Shown in pieces: positions 25,909-35,437 of a stretch of DNA of 64,000 nt. The notes beneath the pieces were generated by a model. That model did not search any database and was not told the origin of the DNA. It saw nothing but the letters and a program-made list of their open reading frames with translations. The translations under genes and the position numbers were made by a program. Location of the stretch: NCBI GenBank assembly GCA_021324295.1, contig JAJPJJ010000082.1, positions 77,092 through 141,091 of the forward strand, read 5' to 3'. The stretch's first letter is position 1, and every line of letters begins with the position of its first letter. Origin of the DNA: Bacillota bacterium (GTDB lineage: Bacteria > Sysuimicrobiota > Sysuimicrobiia > Sysuimicrobiales > Segetimicrobiaceae).

Positions 25909-27636
25909 ATGCGCCGAATGTCCTTGCGCGGGCTTGCGGCGACGGCGTCCGCCGGGGGTGCCCGAGGCGAAGCTGTGCTGACGGTCAGGCAGGCGTTGGA
26001 GCTCGACGTGCTCCGGGACGTGAAGGTCGTCGCGGGCGGCGCCGGCCTCGACCTGCAGATTCGCTGGTGTCACATCATCGATAACCCGGAGATTGTCCAG
26101 TGGATCCAGGGCGGCGAGTTGCTCCTGACCACGGGGTATGGCTGGCCGGAGGTCGAGCAGACGAGCCGCCGCACCATCCGGGCGCTCAACGCGAAGAGGC
26201 TGGCGGCGATTCTCTTCGACCCTGGTCCGTTCCTCGGCGAGATTCCGGCCAATGTTGTAGACGAAGCGGCCCGTCTCTCGCTGCCAGTCCTCGTCGCTCC
26301 ACGCAAACTGCGGTTTGCCGACGTCACGGAGGCCGTCGGGCGGGAGCTGATCCGGCGGCAATACGAAATGATCGAACGCGCCGACCGCTATCATCGTCAG
26401 ATCACCGCGGCAGCGGTGGAGGCGCGGGATCTCAACGATATCGCCCGGACGGTCTCGCGGTTGACGCGCCGCTCCGTCACGATCGAGGATGCGGACTGCC
26501 GGCCGCTCGCGCACGCCGATGGCGGGCAGGGGCCCGCCGCCGCGCAGGCGGCGGGCGGGCCTGCCTCCGGCTCCGTACCGGCGCTCCGCAGCTGCCGCGC
26601 CGCGGAGACCGTCCGCGAGCGTCTGCGCAGCACCGACGGCGCCATGCGGCTGGCCGGCCGCGCGGCCTGCGCGATCCGGGCCGGCAGCGAGTTGCTCGGG
26701 TATCTGTGGATCCTGGAGGGCGCAGCACCTCTCGGCGATCTGGAACTGCGTGTTGCGGAGCACGGTTCTATGGTCGCCGCCTTGCACATTCTGCGACAGC
26801 GGTCGCAAGCGGCGGTTGAGGCGAGAATCGGTCACACCGTCGTCGACGCGCTGATCCGCGGAGACGTGCCGGAGGAAGACCTGATCGAGCGGGCGCGGCT
26901 GCTTGGGTACGACCCGGGGGACCGCTATGCCGTGATGATCGTCTCGCTCGCGGACCGCGCGGGACGCAGCCGGAAGTGGCCGCTCAGCACCCGGGAGGAA
27001 TACTACCGGCGCGAGCGCGCCTCGCAGATCGTGCGCCGGCTGCTCGGACAAGAGCGGCTTCCCGTTCTGTCCACCTACTCGCTCAACCGTATCGTCTGTC
27101 TGCTCCCCGTCGGACGGATGACGGGGAGCGACGGGCTGCGCCGGTTTGCGCGTCTCGTGCACGAGCATCTTCACGGAGCGGGCGGCGTGGCGCCGCTGCT
27201 GATCGCGGTAGGGAGCGCCCACGCCGGGTTGTCGGGCGTTGCCAAGGCGTATTGGGAAGCCGACCGTGCGATCGGCATGGCGAAGGGGACCGATCGTGTC
27301 TTGTTCTTCGAGGATCTGACGCTCGCGCATCTCTTGGCGCAGATCTCCGACTCCGCATCCCTGCAGGCCGCGTATGTCCGGACCCTCGGCGAGGTGCTGG
27401 CCGGTCCGGATGGCCGCGCCGTGCGCGAAACGCTGTGGGCCCTTGTTGACTCGGGATTCAATCGGGAGGCCGCGGCGGCGGCGTTGGGCATTCACCGGAA
27501 CACCATTCGGGCCCGTATCCAGCGAGCGCAGGCCTTGCTTGGCCGGTCCCTGGACGAACCGGCGATCCGTCGTGATCTCGCGGTCATGAAGGAGATCGAA
27601 CATCTGTTGGATACCGCGGCCCGTCCTGCGACTTAG
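25909..27636 (+). CDS. PucR-family transcriptional regulator
   Basis: 575 residues. The N-terminal PucR domain (~25-150) reads LTVRQALELDVLRDVKVVAG with CHIIDNPEIVQWIQGGELLL. A GAF-like middle (~165-300) and a GGDEF-related region (~330-480) follow. The C-terminal PucR helix-turn-helix is SGFNREAAAAALGIHRNTIR. PucR proteins sense purine breakdown products or other nitrogen/carbon compounds and usually act on neighbouring catabolic operons. The start is ATG 25909; a GTG just upstream of the PucR domain is an alternative. It stands immediately before the long catabolic locus on the same strand and is the natural candidate for its regulator. Confidence 0.85.
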   Translation: MRRMSLRGLAATASAGGARGEAVLTVRQALELDVLRDVKVVAGGAGLDLQIRWCHIIDNPEIVQWIQGGELLLTTGYGWPEVEQTSRRTIRALNAKRLAAILFDPGPFLGEIPANVVDEAARLSLPVLVAPRKLRFADVTEAVGRELIRRQYEMIERADRYHRQITAAAVEARDLNDIARTVSRLTRRSVTIEDADCRPLAHADGGQGPAAAQAAGGPASGSVPALRSCRAAETVRERLRSTDGAMRLAGRAACAIRAGSELLGYLWILEGAAPLGDLELRVAEHGSMVAALHILRQRSQAAVEARIGHTVVDALIRGDVPEEDLIERARLLGYDPGDRYAVMIVSLADRAGRSRKWPLSTREEYYRRERASQIVRRLLGQERLPVLSTYSLNRIVCLLPVGRMTGSDGLRRFARLVHEHLHGAGGVAPLLIAVGSAHAGLSGVAKAYWEADRAIGMAKGTDRVLFFEDLTLAHLLAQISDSASLQAAYVRTLGEVLAGPDGRAVRETLWALVDSGFNREAAAAALGIHRNTIRARIQRAQALLGRSLDEPAIRRDLAVMKEIEHLLDTAARPAT

Positions 27637-27657
27637 CGTTCGATCTGGCTACCGGTC

Positions 27658-27674
27658 CTGTGCAGACCGCACAG
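27658..27674 (+). terminator. Stem-loop after the PucR gene
   Basis: CTGTGC and GCACAG form a perfect 6 bp stem around a 5-base loop, 22 bases after the pucR-like stop codon. There is no T-run. It could separate regulator and catabolic-operon transcripts. Confidence 0.35.
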
Positions 27675-27766
27675 ATCGAGGCGACTGGGTGGTGCGACGG
27701 GCACCTTGAATCTTCAGTCCCGGACGCGCACTGTGGTTAAGGAACGTCCGGTCCACGGTCAGTGAC

Positions 27767-28900
27767 ATGCTGCGAAGCGCCCGGAGGTCGGTCGCGACGT
27801 TCGAGCCGGTAGGGCGGCTGGCGCTGCCCGGCGGCGGCCAGATCGTCGTGGAGGGGCCGTACGCGTATGTGGGACACATGGCGCCACCCCACGGCACATC
27901 GATTCTCGACGTTGCGGATCCCGCCCAGCCCCGCGTGCTCGCGCAGCTGCGCGTGCCGGACGACATCCATTCGCACAAGGTGAGGGTCGCCGATGACCTG
28001 ATGCTCGTGAACTACGAGCGGTACCCCGAAGGCGACCGCACCCGCGCCCCCGATGTGGGGCTCAAAGTTTTCGATGTCATCGACCGGCGCCGGCCGCGCG
28101 AGATCGCGTTCTTCCGCACCACCGGCCGGGGCGTGCATCGCTTCGACCTCCGCGGCACACATGCGTTCCTCTCCACCGAGTGGCCTGGATTCCGGTCGAA
28201 CATCCTCCTGATCGTCGACTTCGCAAACCCGGTGCATCCCGCAGTGGCGGGGCACTGGTCCTTTCCCGGTCAAGAGGCGTCCGCATCCTGTGAACCGCTG
28301 CCGGCTGACCACTGGGTGCATCTCGCCCTCGCTCGCGGCGACCGCGTGTACGCAGCGTGCGGCCACGCCGGCGTGATGATCGTGGACATCTCGGATCTCC
28401 AACGCCCGCGCACCGTGGGCGGGATCGCGTGGGATCCGCCCTACACGGCGCCGACCCACACGTTTCTCCCCGTGCCGCATCCGATTCGGAACCGGCGGTT
28501 TGCCGTCGTCACGGACGAAGACGTGACGGACGATGTGCTCGAGGATCCGCCGGCATTCATGTGGGTGCTGGACATCACGAACGAGCGGCGGCCAGTTCCT
28601 GTGGCAACCTATCATGTCGATCCGGCTGGCCTCGCCGTGCCGGGACAGCGGTTCGGGGCGCATCAGCCGTGGGAGCACATTCGCGAGGACAACATCGTCT
28701 TCGTCGCTTGGTTCAGCGGGGGGGTGCGAGCGGTCGATATCTCCGATCCCTACCGGCCCCGCGAGGTGGCCGCCTACGTCCCGCCCCCGGGACGGGGACG
28801 GCCGGTCGCGCAGACCAACGATGTGTTCGTGGATCGCCGGGGGCTCGTCTATGCCATCGACCGGCACGAGGGGCTGACCGTGCTCGAATTTCATCGCTAG
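27767..28900 (+). CDS. LVIVD-repeat beta-propeller protein
   Basis: 377 residues without a signal peptide. At least five propeller blades show the LVIVD pattern followed by D-x-x-x-P: TSILDVADPAQPRVLAQL, LLIVDFANPVHPAVAG, VMIVDISDLQRPRTVGG, MWVLDITNERRPVPVATY and VRAVDISDPYRPREVAAYV. It has several His residues in clusters (PTHTFLPVPHP, GAHQPWEH), possibly for metal binding. The family has no assigned activity. The gene is first in the catabolic locus, 76 bases before the binding-protein gene, so it may be part of the same pathway. Confidence 0.8.
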   Translation: MLRSARRSVATFEPVGRLALPGGGQIVVEGPYAYVGHMAPPHGTSILDVADPAQPRVLAQLRVPDDIHSHKVRVADDLMLVNYERYPEGDRTRAPDVGLKVFDVIDRRRPREIAFFRTTGRGVHRFDLRGTHAFLSTEWPGFRSNILLIVDFANPVHPAVAGHWSFPGQEASASCEPLPADHWVHLALARGDRVYAACGHAGVMIVDISDLQRPRTVGGIAWDPPYTAPTHTFLPVPHPIRNRRFAVVTDEDVTDDVLEDPPAFMWVLDITNERRPVPVATYHVDPAGLAVPGQRFGAHQPWEHIREDNIVFVAWFSGGVRAVDISDPYRPREVAAYVPPPGRGRPVAQTNDVFVDRRGLVYAIDRHEGLTVLEFHR

Positions 28901-28976
28901 GGGAACCGGCTTCCGACCGTGCGTTCCACCGGGGGCGCGTGGCGGGCGCTCAACGTGTGACGAGGAGGGGGAGCCT

Positions 28977-30293
28977 ATGCTGCGTTGCGGCCGTCTTGCA
29001 GCCGGAGCCGTCGCGGTCCTGGCAATCTCTTTCGTTGTGGGGCTTCCGCGGGGAGCCGACGTTTCGCCGGCCGCTGCGGCGGTCGCCGGCTGGGTGCTAC
29101 CCACCGGACCGGTCACGCTCACCGAATGGGACGGCGGCGACGGCACGAAGTCGGCGTTGTTGCGCGAGTTGATCGCAGACTACGAGAAACTCCATCCGAA
29201 CGTCAAGGTCAACTTCGAGACCGACGTGAAATCGCTGAAGGTCGCCGCGGCGATCGCCGCGGGCACGGCGCCCGAGATCTTCGAGGCCTCGGACGCGAAC
29301 CTTCAGAAGTACATCGCCGCCAAGGCGGTGGAGCCACTCCCGCCGGCGGCCTGGGGGCAGTCGAGCGTTGACGGCGTCCTTGCACTCTACCTGCCCCACG
29401 TCCTGGACGCCGTGACCGCGGGCCACAGCCTGTACGCGGTGCCGGACCAGCTGAACGCGCACAGCCTGTACATCAACAACCGGATGTTCCGCGCCGCCGG
29501 TCTCGATCCGGCAAAGGGTGCGCCGAAGACCTGGGACGACGTGGCGCGTCTCAACAAAATCCTCACGAAGAAGCAGGGCGACCGGGTCACGCAGAAGGGT
29601 TTCGAATTTCGCTACATCTGCGACGACGGGCACTGGCAGGCGCACGTCTTCCATATCCTCGTCTACCAGGCCGGCGGCGACGTCATCAAAGACGGCAAGC
29701 CGGTGTTCAACAGCGAGGCGGGCCTGAAGGCCCTTACGACCTGGAAGTCGCTCGTCGTGGCGCCCGCCGTGACCTCGAACACCTGCTCATCCCCGTACCA
29801 GGACTTCGCCGTCGAGCAGGACGCGATGACCTTCGCCGGCCCGCACGTCGGCAAGATCGTCGAGCAGATCAACCCGGCAATGAAGGGAAATTACACCGTC
29901 GTGCCCCTGCCCCAGATGCGGCCCGATCACCCCGCCACGCTCATCTACTCGTTCAATTGGACCGTCAACGCGCGAGCCTCGGCGGCCCAGAAACGCGTGG
30001 CGTGGGACCTCATCCACTTCATGAGTTCGAAACCCGAGATGTGGTGGCAGCGCATTCAATTCCTGCAGGGCACCCGGGGCTGGCTCACGATGCCGGTGGC
30101 GCGCAACACACCGTTCATGTCCGCCTTCACGCACGATCTGTCCGTCGGCCGGCCGCTGGGACGCACGACCTACTACGCCGACCTTCAGACGATCATCGCG
30201 CGGATGGTGGATCGCGTGATCCTGAAGGACGTGGACCCGAAGACCGCGCTCGCCGAAGCATCGGACGAGTTCACCAGGGCGATCTCTAAGTAG
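28977..30293 (+). CDS. Sugar-type ABC transporter substrate-binding protein (family 1), importer A
   Basis: 438 residues. A signal peptide is clear (LAAGAVAVLAISFVVGLPRG, cleavage near SPAAAA). The mature domain opens PVTLTEWDGGDGTKSALLRE then LHPNVKVNFE, the SBP_bac_1 pattern. Start ATG 28977 behind GAGGGGGAG. It is the binding component for the permeases at 31314 and 32305, with an amidohydrolase gene inserted between. Trp/Tyr-rich stretches in the C-terminal half (EMWWQRIQFLQGTRGW) suggest a stacking site for a cyclic ligand, but the ligand is unknown. Confidence 0.88.
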   Translation: MLRCGRLAAGAVAVLAISFVVGLPRGADVSPAAAAVAGWVLPTGPVTLTEWDGGDGTKSALLRELIADYEKLHPNVKVNFETDVKSLKVAAAIAAGTAPEIFEASDANLQKYIAAKAVEPLPPAAWGQSSVDGVLALYLPHVLDAVTAGHSLYAVPDQLNAHSLYINNRMFRAAGLDPAKGAPKTWDDVARLNKILTKKQGDRVTQKGFEFRYICDDGHWQAHVFHILVYQAGGDVIKDGKPVFNSEAGLKALTTWKSLVVAPAVTSNTCSSPYQDFAVEQDAMTFAGPHVGKIVEQINPAMKGNYTVVPLPQMRPDHPATLIYSFNWTVNARASAAQKRVAWDLIHFMSSKPEMWWQRIQFLQGTRGWLTMPVARNTPFMSAFTHDLSVGRPLGRTTYYADLQTIIARMVDRVILKDVDPKTALAEASDEFTRAISK

Positions 30294-30302
30294 AGTCGCC
30301 GG

Positions 30303-31310
30303 ATGGACGCGGTCGACGTCCACTTCCACGTCGTGCCGCCGGAGTTCTACGAGGCGGTGCGGCGCGGAATGTTCCGCGACTCGGTGGAGATCGAGCGCCG
30401 TGGCGGCGTGGAGCGCATGGTGTACCACGCGCCGGCCGGGGTGGTGCTGGAGCCGGACGCGGAGATCGATGCGCGGTGCTCGGATGCTCGCCTGATGCTC
30501 CAGGGCCTCGACCGGCGGGGGTTGGACGCGGCGGCGGTCGGGCCGTCGCCGGGCCAGTTCTACTACTGGGCCGATCCCGATCTGGCGGACCAGATCGCGC
30601 GCGTGATCAACGACGGTATTGCGGTCCTGGCGAAGGCGCATCCGGACCGGATGTTCGGCATCGGCACGCTGCCGATGCAGGACGGCGCGCGCGCCGTCCG
30701 AGAGCTCGAGCGCGCCGTGACCCGCCTGAACCTAAGGGGCTTCGAGATCTGCACGCACATCAACGGGCGCGACCTGGACGATCCGGCGTTCGCCCCGGTG
30801 TTCGCCGCGGCCGCCCGGCACGACGTCCCGATCTTTCTGCACCCGCAAAACTGGGGCGACATGCGGCGTCTTCGGGACTACCACCTGTGGAATCTCGTCG
30901 GCTTCCCGGCGGAGACGGCCCTCGCCGCCACGCGTCTGATCGCGGGGGGCGTGTTCGAACGCCACCCGGACCTGAAGATCATCCTCGCGCATGGCGGCGG
31001 GTACTTCCCGTATCAGATCGGCCGCCTCGACCACGGATACAAGGTGCGCGCGGAGCTCCACGATCGCCTGCCGAAGCCCCCGAGCGCCTACCTGGCGGGG
31101 ATCTACTGCGACACGCTGACCCACAACACTGCGGCGCTGCGGTTCCTCGTCGAGCGCCTCGGGGACGACCACGTGGTGATCGGCACCGACTACCCCTTCG
31201 ACATGGGGGACGAGTCGCCGATCGAGACGGTGCGCGCCTGCCGGCTGGGCGCGGAGCGGGAGGCCAGGGTGCTTGGCGGCAACCTGTTGCGCCTCCTGCG
31301 CGTGGCGTAG
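30303..31310 (+). CDS. ACMSD-type metal-dependent amidohydrolase/decarboxylase, copy 1
   Basis: 335 residues, amidohydrolase-2 family. Metal-site residues are visible in order: DVHFHVVPP, IFLHPQNWGDMRRL, ILAHGGGYFPYQIGRLDHGY and GTDYPFDMGDE. This family includes aminocarboxymuconate-semialdehyde decarboxylase and gamma-resorcylate decarboxylase, which cleave C-C bonds without redox cofactors, as well as hydrolases of lactones and amides. The gene follows the binding protein by nine bases and precedes the permease by three, so it is within the importer operon. A close paralogue lies at 35438. Confidence 0.87.
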   Translation: MDAVDVHFHVVPPEFYEAVRRGMFRDSVEIERRGGVERMVYHAPAGVVLEPDAEIDARCSDARLMLQGLDRRGLDAAAVGPSPGQFYYWADPDLADQIARVINDGIAVLAKAHPDRMFGIGTLPMQDGARAVRELERAVTRLNLRGFEICTHINGRDLDDPAFAPVFAAAARHDVPIFLHPQNWGDMRRLRDYHLWNLVGFPAETALAATRLIAGGVFERHPDLKIILAHGGGYFPYQIGRLDHGYKVRAELHDRLPKPPSAYLAGIYCDTLTHNTAALRFLVERLGDDHVVIGTDYPFDMGDESPIETVRACRLGAEREARVLGGNLLRLLRVA

Positions 31311-31313
31311 GCG

Positions 31314-32318
31314 GTGTGGCTGACGCGTGCTGGGCCCCCCGCCGTCGCCGGCGGGTCCTCCGCGCGGGCGGAGCGGATCGGCGGGGGCGCCCCGCATCGC
31401 CTTCCCGTTCCCACGGTGCCCCGCGCCGCGCGGGCGGCGCGATGGCTGCGGTCGGCGGAGGTCCGGCACCAGGCGTGGGGCTACCTCTTCCTCGCGCCGA
31501 TGTTCCTGCTGCTGGTCGTCTTCAAGTTCATCCCGATGATTCAGGCGCTCTACCTCAGCCTGACGACTTATGATCTGTTGAGTCCACCGCGGTTTGTCGG
31601 GCTGCGCAACTACATGACGCTGCTCGGTGATCCGCTTTTCCACCAGTCGGTCGGTGTCACCGTCTACTATGTCTTCGGTACCTGCGGGTTCATCTGGTTT
31701 CTCTCGCTGGCGATGGCGCTGATCTTCAACGCGCCCCTACCCGGGAAGAACCTGCTGCGGACCATCTATTTCCTTCCGGCAATCGTCCCCGTCGTTGTGT
31801 ACGCCGTGATCTGGCAGTTCCTGTTCCACCCGTACGGCCTGCTGAACGTTGCGCTTCACGCTGTCGGTCTCCCGGCGATCCACTGGCTCACGGACACCCG
31901 GGCGGTGATGCCGGGGTTCATCCTCGCCGCCCTGTGGCGGTTTGTCCCGTACTTCATGATCGTCTACCTTGCCGGGCTACAGAACATCCCGCACGAGTAC
32001 TACGAAGCCGCCGCGATCGACGGCGCGGCCGGGGTACAGGCGTTCCGGTACGTCACCCTGCCGCTCCTGCGTCCCACGATCCTCCTGGTGGTGGTCGTCT
32101 CGATCATCCTGATGTCCAAGGTGTTCACGAACGTGCTGATCATCACCGGCGGCGGCCCGGACGGAGCCACACGGGTGCTGTCGCTGTTCATCTACCAGAC
32201 CGGGTTTCAGTTCTTCAAGATGGGCCTCGCCAGCGCGGCCTCGATCTTCCTGCTCCTGGGGACGATGACGTTCACACTCCTGCAGCTACGGCTCTTCCGC
32301 GACGATGCCCGCGGGTAG
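31314..32318 (+). CDS. Sugar-type ABC permease 1 (MalF/UgpA-like), importer A
   Basis: 334 residues from GTG 31314; the first ~40 residues are polar and the true start could lie later. Six membrane helices follow, starting GYLFLAPMFLLLVVFKFIPM. The EAA coupling loop reads YYEAAAIDGAAGVQAFRYVT then LPLLRP. GGGPDGATRVLSLFIYQTGF is typical of MalF/UgpA permeases. It overlaps the second permease by 14 bases. No ATPase gene is nearby, so a shared MsmX-like ATPase encoded elsewhere is expected. Confidence 0.88.
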   Translation: MWLTRAGPPAVAGGSSARAERIGGGAPHRLPVPTVPRAARAARWLRSAEVRHQAWGYLFLAPMFLLLVVFKFIPMIQALYLSLTTYDLLSPPRFVGLRNYMTLLGDPLFHQSVGVTVYYVFGTCGFIWFLSLAMALIFNAPLPGKNLLRTIYFLPAIVPVVVYAVIWQFLFHPYGLLNVALHAVGLPAIHWLTDTRAVMPGFILAALWRFVPYFMIVYLAGLQNIPHEYYEAAAIDGAAGVQAFRYVTLPLLRPTILLVVVVSIILMSKVFTNVLIITGGGPDGATRVLSLFIYQTGFQFFKMGLASAASIFLLLGTMTFTLLQLRLFRDDARG

Positions 32319-33138
32319 GCGCCAGGATGCGCTCTACTGGTGCGGCGTCCTGCTGGTCGCCGGCTGGGGGCTCGTGCAGCTGGCCCCCATTCTCTGGATG
32401 ATCTCGACATCGCTCAAGCCACTGCGCGAGGTCTTCGCGCTGCCGATCCAGTGGGTTCCGCGACCGCCGCAGTGGGCGAACTACCCGGAGGCCTGGAACC
32501 ACTTTCCGTTCGCCCGCTATTTCGCCAACAGCTTCATCGTCTCGGCGTCGGTCACCGTGCTGAACGTCCTTCTGGCCGGCATGGCCGGGTACAGCCTCGC
32601 CAAGTACCGGTATTTCGGGCAGCGGGCGTTGTTCATCGCCGTCCTGAGCACGCTCATGCTGCCGATCGAAGTGTTGATGGTGCCGACGTTCCTCATCGTG
32701 AAGAGCCTCGGCTGGCTCAACACGTATCAGGGGCTCGTCATCCCGGTCGTCGCCGACGCGTTCGGCATCTTTCTGATGCGGCAGTACCTGTTGAGCCTGC
32801 CGGATTCGCTGGTCGAGGCGGCCCGCATCGACGGGGCCGGCGAACTCGGTACCTACTTTCGCATCGTCGTGCCTCTGTCGTGGCCCGCCGTCCTCACCCT
32901 TGCGATTTTCACGTGGCGGGAGACGTGGGACGCGTTCGTGTGGCCGTTCATCATCATCACCGACGACAGCCTGCGCACGGTGCCGATCGGCCTGCAACGG
33001 TTTCAGGAGCAGTACGTGACCACCTACAACTCCGTGATGGCGATTTCGACCGTGGCGATGATCCCGATGGTGCTGCTGTTCTTCTTCTTCCAGCGCGCGT
33101 TCATTCGCGGGATTGCGCTGTCCGGTCTCAAGGAATGA
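32305..33138 (+). CDS. Sugar-type ABC permease 2 (MalG/UgpE-like), importer A
   Basis: 277 residues, six helices. LAPILWMISTSLKPLREVFA at the N-terminus is the MalG-type signature, SLAKYRYFGQRALFI follows, and the coupling loop is SLVEAARIDGAGELGTYFRI. It pairs with the upstream permease (14-base overlap). Its stop overlaps the ATG of the ureohydrolase (ATGA), so transport and catabolism genes are translationally coupled. Confidence 0.9.
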   Translation: MPAGRRQDALYWCGVLLVAGWGLVQLAPILWMISTSLKPLREVFALPIQWVPRPPQWANYPEAWNHFPFARYFANSFIVSASVTVLNVLLAGMAGYSLAKYRYFGQRALFIAVLSTLMLPIEVLMVPTFLIVKSLGWLNTYQGLVIPVVADAFGIFLMRQYLLSLPDSLVEAARIDGAGELGTYFRIVVPLSWPAVLTLAIFTWRETWDAFVWPFIIITDDSLRTVPIGLQRFQEQYVTTYNSVMAISTVAMIPMVLLFFFFQRAFIRGIALSGLKE

Positions 33139-34205
33139 CGTCCGGCGAAGCCAAGGTGCCCCCGATGCGACCGACCGAGCTTCCGAGCGCGACGCAGAGC
33201 CCGAGGTTCTCGGGCATCCGGACGTTCATGCGGCTGCCCTGGGCGGCGCCTCCTGCCGCGGATGGTTCGCCGATATCACGCGACGGTTTAGAGGAAGGCG
33301 CCTCACCGCCGGCTGAGCCTTCGGCCAGCCCGGCCCGGCGAGAGGCCGGCGCCGAGGTGGCGATTCTTGGCATCCCCTTTGATACGGCTGCGAGCTTCCG
33401 GACCGGCGCCCGCTTCGGGCCCTCGGCTATCCGCGACATCTCGGTGTTGCTGCGGCCGTCCAACCAGTTCCACCGGATCAACGCCCTCGAGACCCTCCGC
33501 GTCGTCGACCGGGGCGACGTCGCCGTCGTGCCCGGCGATATCGCCCGCACCTACGTAAACGTGGAGGCGGAGTGGGCAGCGTGCGCAGCGGCCGGAATCG
33601 TGCCGATCGGGCTCGGCGGCGATCACTCCGTGACGCTCGGCGAACTGCGCGGGCTGGCCGCGACACGCGGCACGCTGGCGCTCGTCCAGTTCGACTCGCA
33701 CTCCGATACGTGGGACAACTACTGGGGCGTGCGGTACACGCACGGCACGGTCTTCCGGCGGGCGTGCGAGGAGGGGCTGCTGGATACGGCGCGGTCGATC
33801 CAGATCGGACTGCGCGGAAGCGAGTACGCGCCCGGAGACCTCGACGATACCCGGCGGTTGGGCTTCGAAGTCCTCCTGGCGCAAGATCTCGCGCCGATGT
33901 CCCCGGCCGAAGTCGGCGCGGTGATTCGGCGCCGGGTGGGTGCCGGACCCGCGTTTCTGTCCTTCGACATCGATTTCTTCGACCCGGCGTTCGCCCCCGG
34001 CACCGGCACGCCCGAAGCCGGCGGGCCAACGAGTGCTTTCGGACTGCAGGTGCTCCGTCAACTGGCCGGCATTCCGTTTGCGGGGTTCGACGTGGTGGAA
34101 GTCCTACCGGCGCACGATCCGACCGCGATCACATCACTGCTGGCTGCGACCGTGGTCTTCGAATTCCTGGCCCTCGTCGCGCTGTCGAAGCCGGCGGTGC
34201 GCTGA
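33135..34205 (+). CDS. Agmatinase/ureohydrolase-family enzyme
   Basis: 356 residues. The dinuclear Mn site is complete: LGGDHSVTLGE, LVQFDSHSDTWDNYW and LSFDIDFFDPAFAPGTGTPE. Ureohydrolases split a guanidino compound into urea and an amine or acid. Between FSGIRTFMRLPWAAP and AEVAILGIPFDTAASFRTG there is a low-complexity stretch of ~28 residues rich in Ser, Pro, Glu and Ala that typical agmatinases do not have, so the residues there may form an exposed loop. ATG 33135 overlaps the permease stop. The setting suggests that the imported compound, or an intermediate, has a guanidine or similar group, but the substrate is unproven. Confidence 0.87.
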   Translation: MTSGEAKVPPMRPTELPSATQSPRFSGIRTFMRLPWAAPPAADGSPISRDGLEEGASPPAEPSASPARREAGAEVAILGIPFDTAASFRTGARFGPSAIRDISVLLRPSNQFHRINALETLRVVDRGDVAVVPGDIARTYVNVEAEWAACAAAGIVPIGLGGDHSVTLGELRGLAATRGTLALVQFDSHSDTWDNYWGVRYTHGTVFRRACEEGLLDTARSIQIGLRGSEYAPGDLDDTRRLGFEVLLAQDLAPMSPAEVGAVIRRRVGAGPAFLSFDIDFFDPAFAPGTGTPEAGGPTSAFGLQVLRQLAGIPFAGFDVVEVLPAHDPTAITSLLAATVVFEFLALVALSKPAVR

Positions 34206-34422
34206 CCCAGTGCCGTGCTGGAAGGACGACGGTTACTCCGGGCAGGGCCACGACACCTGCGGCGGGACGCGCAGCCAGATCGTGAGGGCCCGAGCCCAGC
34301 GTTGGGAGGCCCTACGCATCGTGCCGTATCCTCCTCACGGGACCGAGGTCATTTCCTATGCGCCCGCCATTGCGTTCAGCCAGCACTGCTGCGGTGATTA
34401 ATTTCTGCGGCGGAGGTGTGGT

Positions 34423-35433
34423 TTGAGACCGAGAGTGTTTGTCAGCCAACCGATCCCGGAACCCGCCCTGGACATGCTGCGTGAGGTCGCGGAGGTAAGC
34501 ATGTTCCCGCGTCTCGATCGCAACATGAGCGAAGACGAGTGGATCATGGCCGCCCAGCGCGCGGACTACCTCTTCGTGATGGGCGGGAACATCATCACCG
34601 CCAACGTTATCAAGGCCAACCCGAAACTCAAGGGCATCGCGATGGTGCACCGGCGGCTGCCAACCAACAACGCGATCGACCTAGATGCCGCGCGGGCAGT
34701 TGGCGTGCCCGTGGTCTTCCAGTATCCCTGGGAGCCGGTGTACGATCGGATCGCGGAGGCGACCTGTGATTTGACCATCGCGATGATCCTTGACCTGGCC
34801 TACCGGTTGTCGGACGCCGACCGCTACACGCGATCAGGCCGGCCGCTGCAGGAGCACACCATGGCGCTCATGGGCATCGGCGTCACAGGGAAGATCGCCG
34901 GGCTCCTCGGCCTCGGCATCGTTGCGCGCAAGATGGTGCCGCGCCTGCGCGCGTTCCGGATGCACGTGCTGTACACGAAACGCACGCGGCTTGCGCCCGA
35001 GGAGGAGCGCGCGCTCGGCATCGAGTGGGCGGACCAGGGCGAGATCCTCAGGCGCAGCGACTTCGTCTGCCTGGAGTACGACTACAATCCGAGCAACCAC
35101 AAGATCATCGGCGAGCGGGAGTTTGCTATGATGAAGCGCACCGCGTATTTCATCAACACGGCACGGGGTCGGCTCGTTGACGAACCGGCGCTCGTGCGCG
35201 CCCTCCAGAACCGGACCATCGCGGGCGCCGGCCTAGATGTCTTCTGGCACGAGCCGCCGGGATCGCCGGAGATGGCGCCGAGCCCGGAGTTCTTCAAGAT
35301 GGACAACGTCGTACTGGCGCCGCACAACGGGGGCGCGACCTGGGACGCGCGCACAGAGCTGACGAGGGCGACGGCACGCCAGATCATCGCGCTGATCGCG
35401 GGGGAGCGTCCGGAGGGACTGGTGACGGACTGA
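34423..35433 (+). CDS. D-isomer-specific 2-hydroxyacid dehydrogenase
   Basis: 336 residues from TTG 34423. GGAGG at 34412-34416 is spaced six bases from the TTG, and the protein begins MRPRVFVSQPIPEPALDMLR, so the rare start is well supported. The NAD-binding region is GKIAGLLGLGIVARKM, with GLGxxA rather than GLGxxG. Catalytic residues appear as FINTARGRLVDE (Arg), GLDVFWHEPP (Glu) and VVLAPHNGGAT (His). These enzymes interconvert 2-keto and D-2-hydroxy acids. It lies between importer A with the ureohydrolase and importer B with the second amidohydrolase; the latter starts four bases downstream. Confidence 0.88.
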   Translation: MRPRVFVSQPIPEPALDMLREVAEVSMFPRLDRNMSEDEWIMAAQRADYLFVMGGNIITANVIKANPKLKGIAMVHRRLPTNNAIDLDAARAVGVPVVFQYPWEPVYDRIAEATCDLTIAMILDLAYRLSDADRYTRSGRPLQEHTMALMGIGVTGKIAGLLGLGIVARKMVPRLRAFRMHVLYTKRTRLAPEEERALGIEWADQGEILRRSDFVCLEYDYNPSNHKIIGEREFAMMKRTAYFINTARGRLVDEPALVRALQNRTIAGAGLDVFWHEPPGSPEMAPSPEFFKMDNVVLAPHNGGATWDARTELTRATARQIIALIAGERPEGLVTD

Positions 35434-35437
35434 GCCG

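Noticed and set aside
34215-34397. Small open frame in the gap before the hydroxyacid dehydrogenase gene
   Set aside because: Arg/Pro/His-rich composition, no ribosome site and no recognisable motif; it looks like chance.
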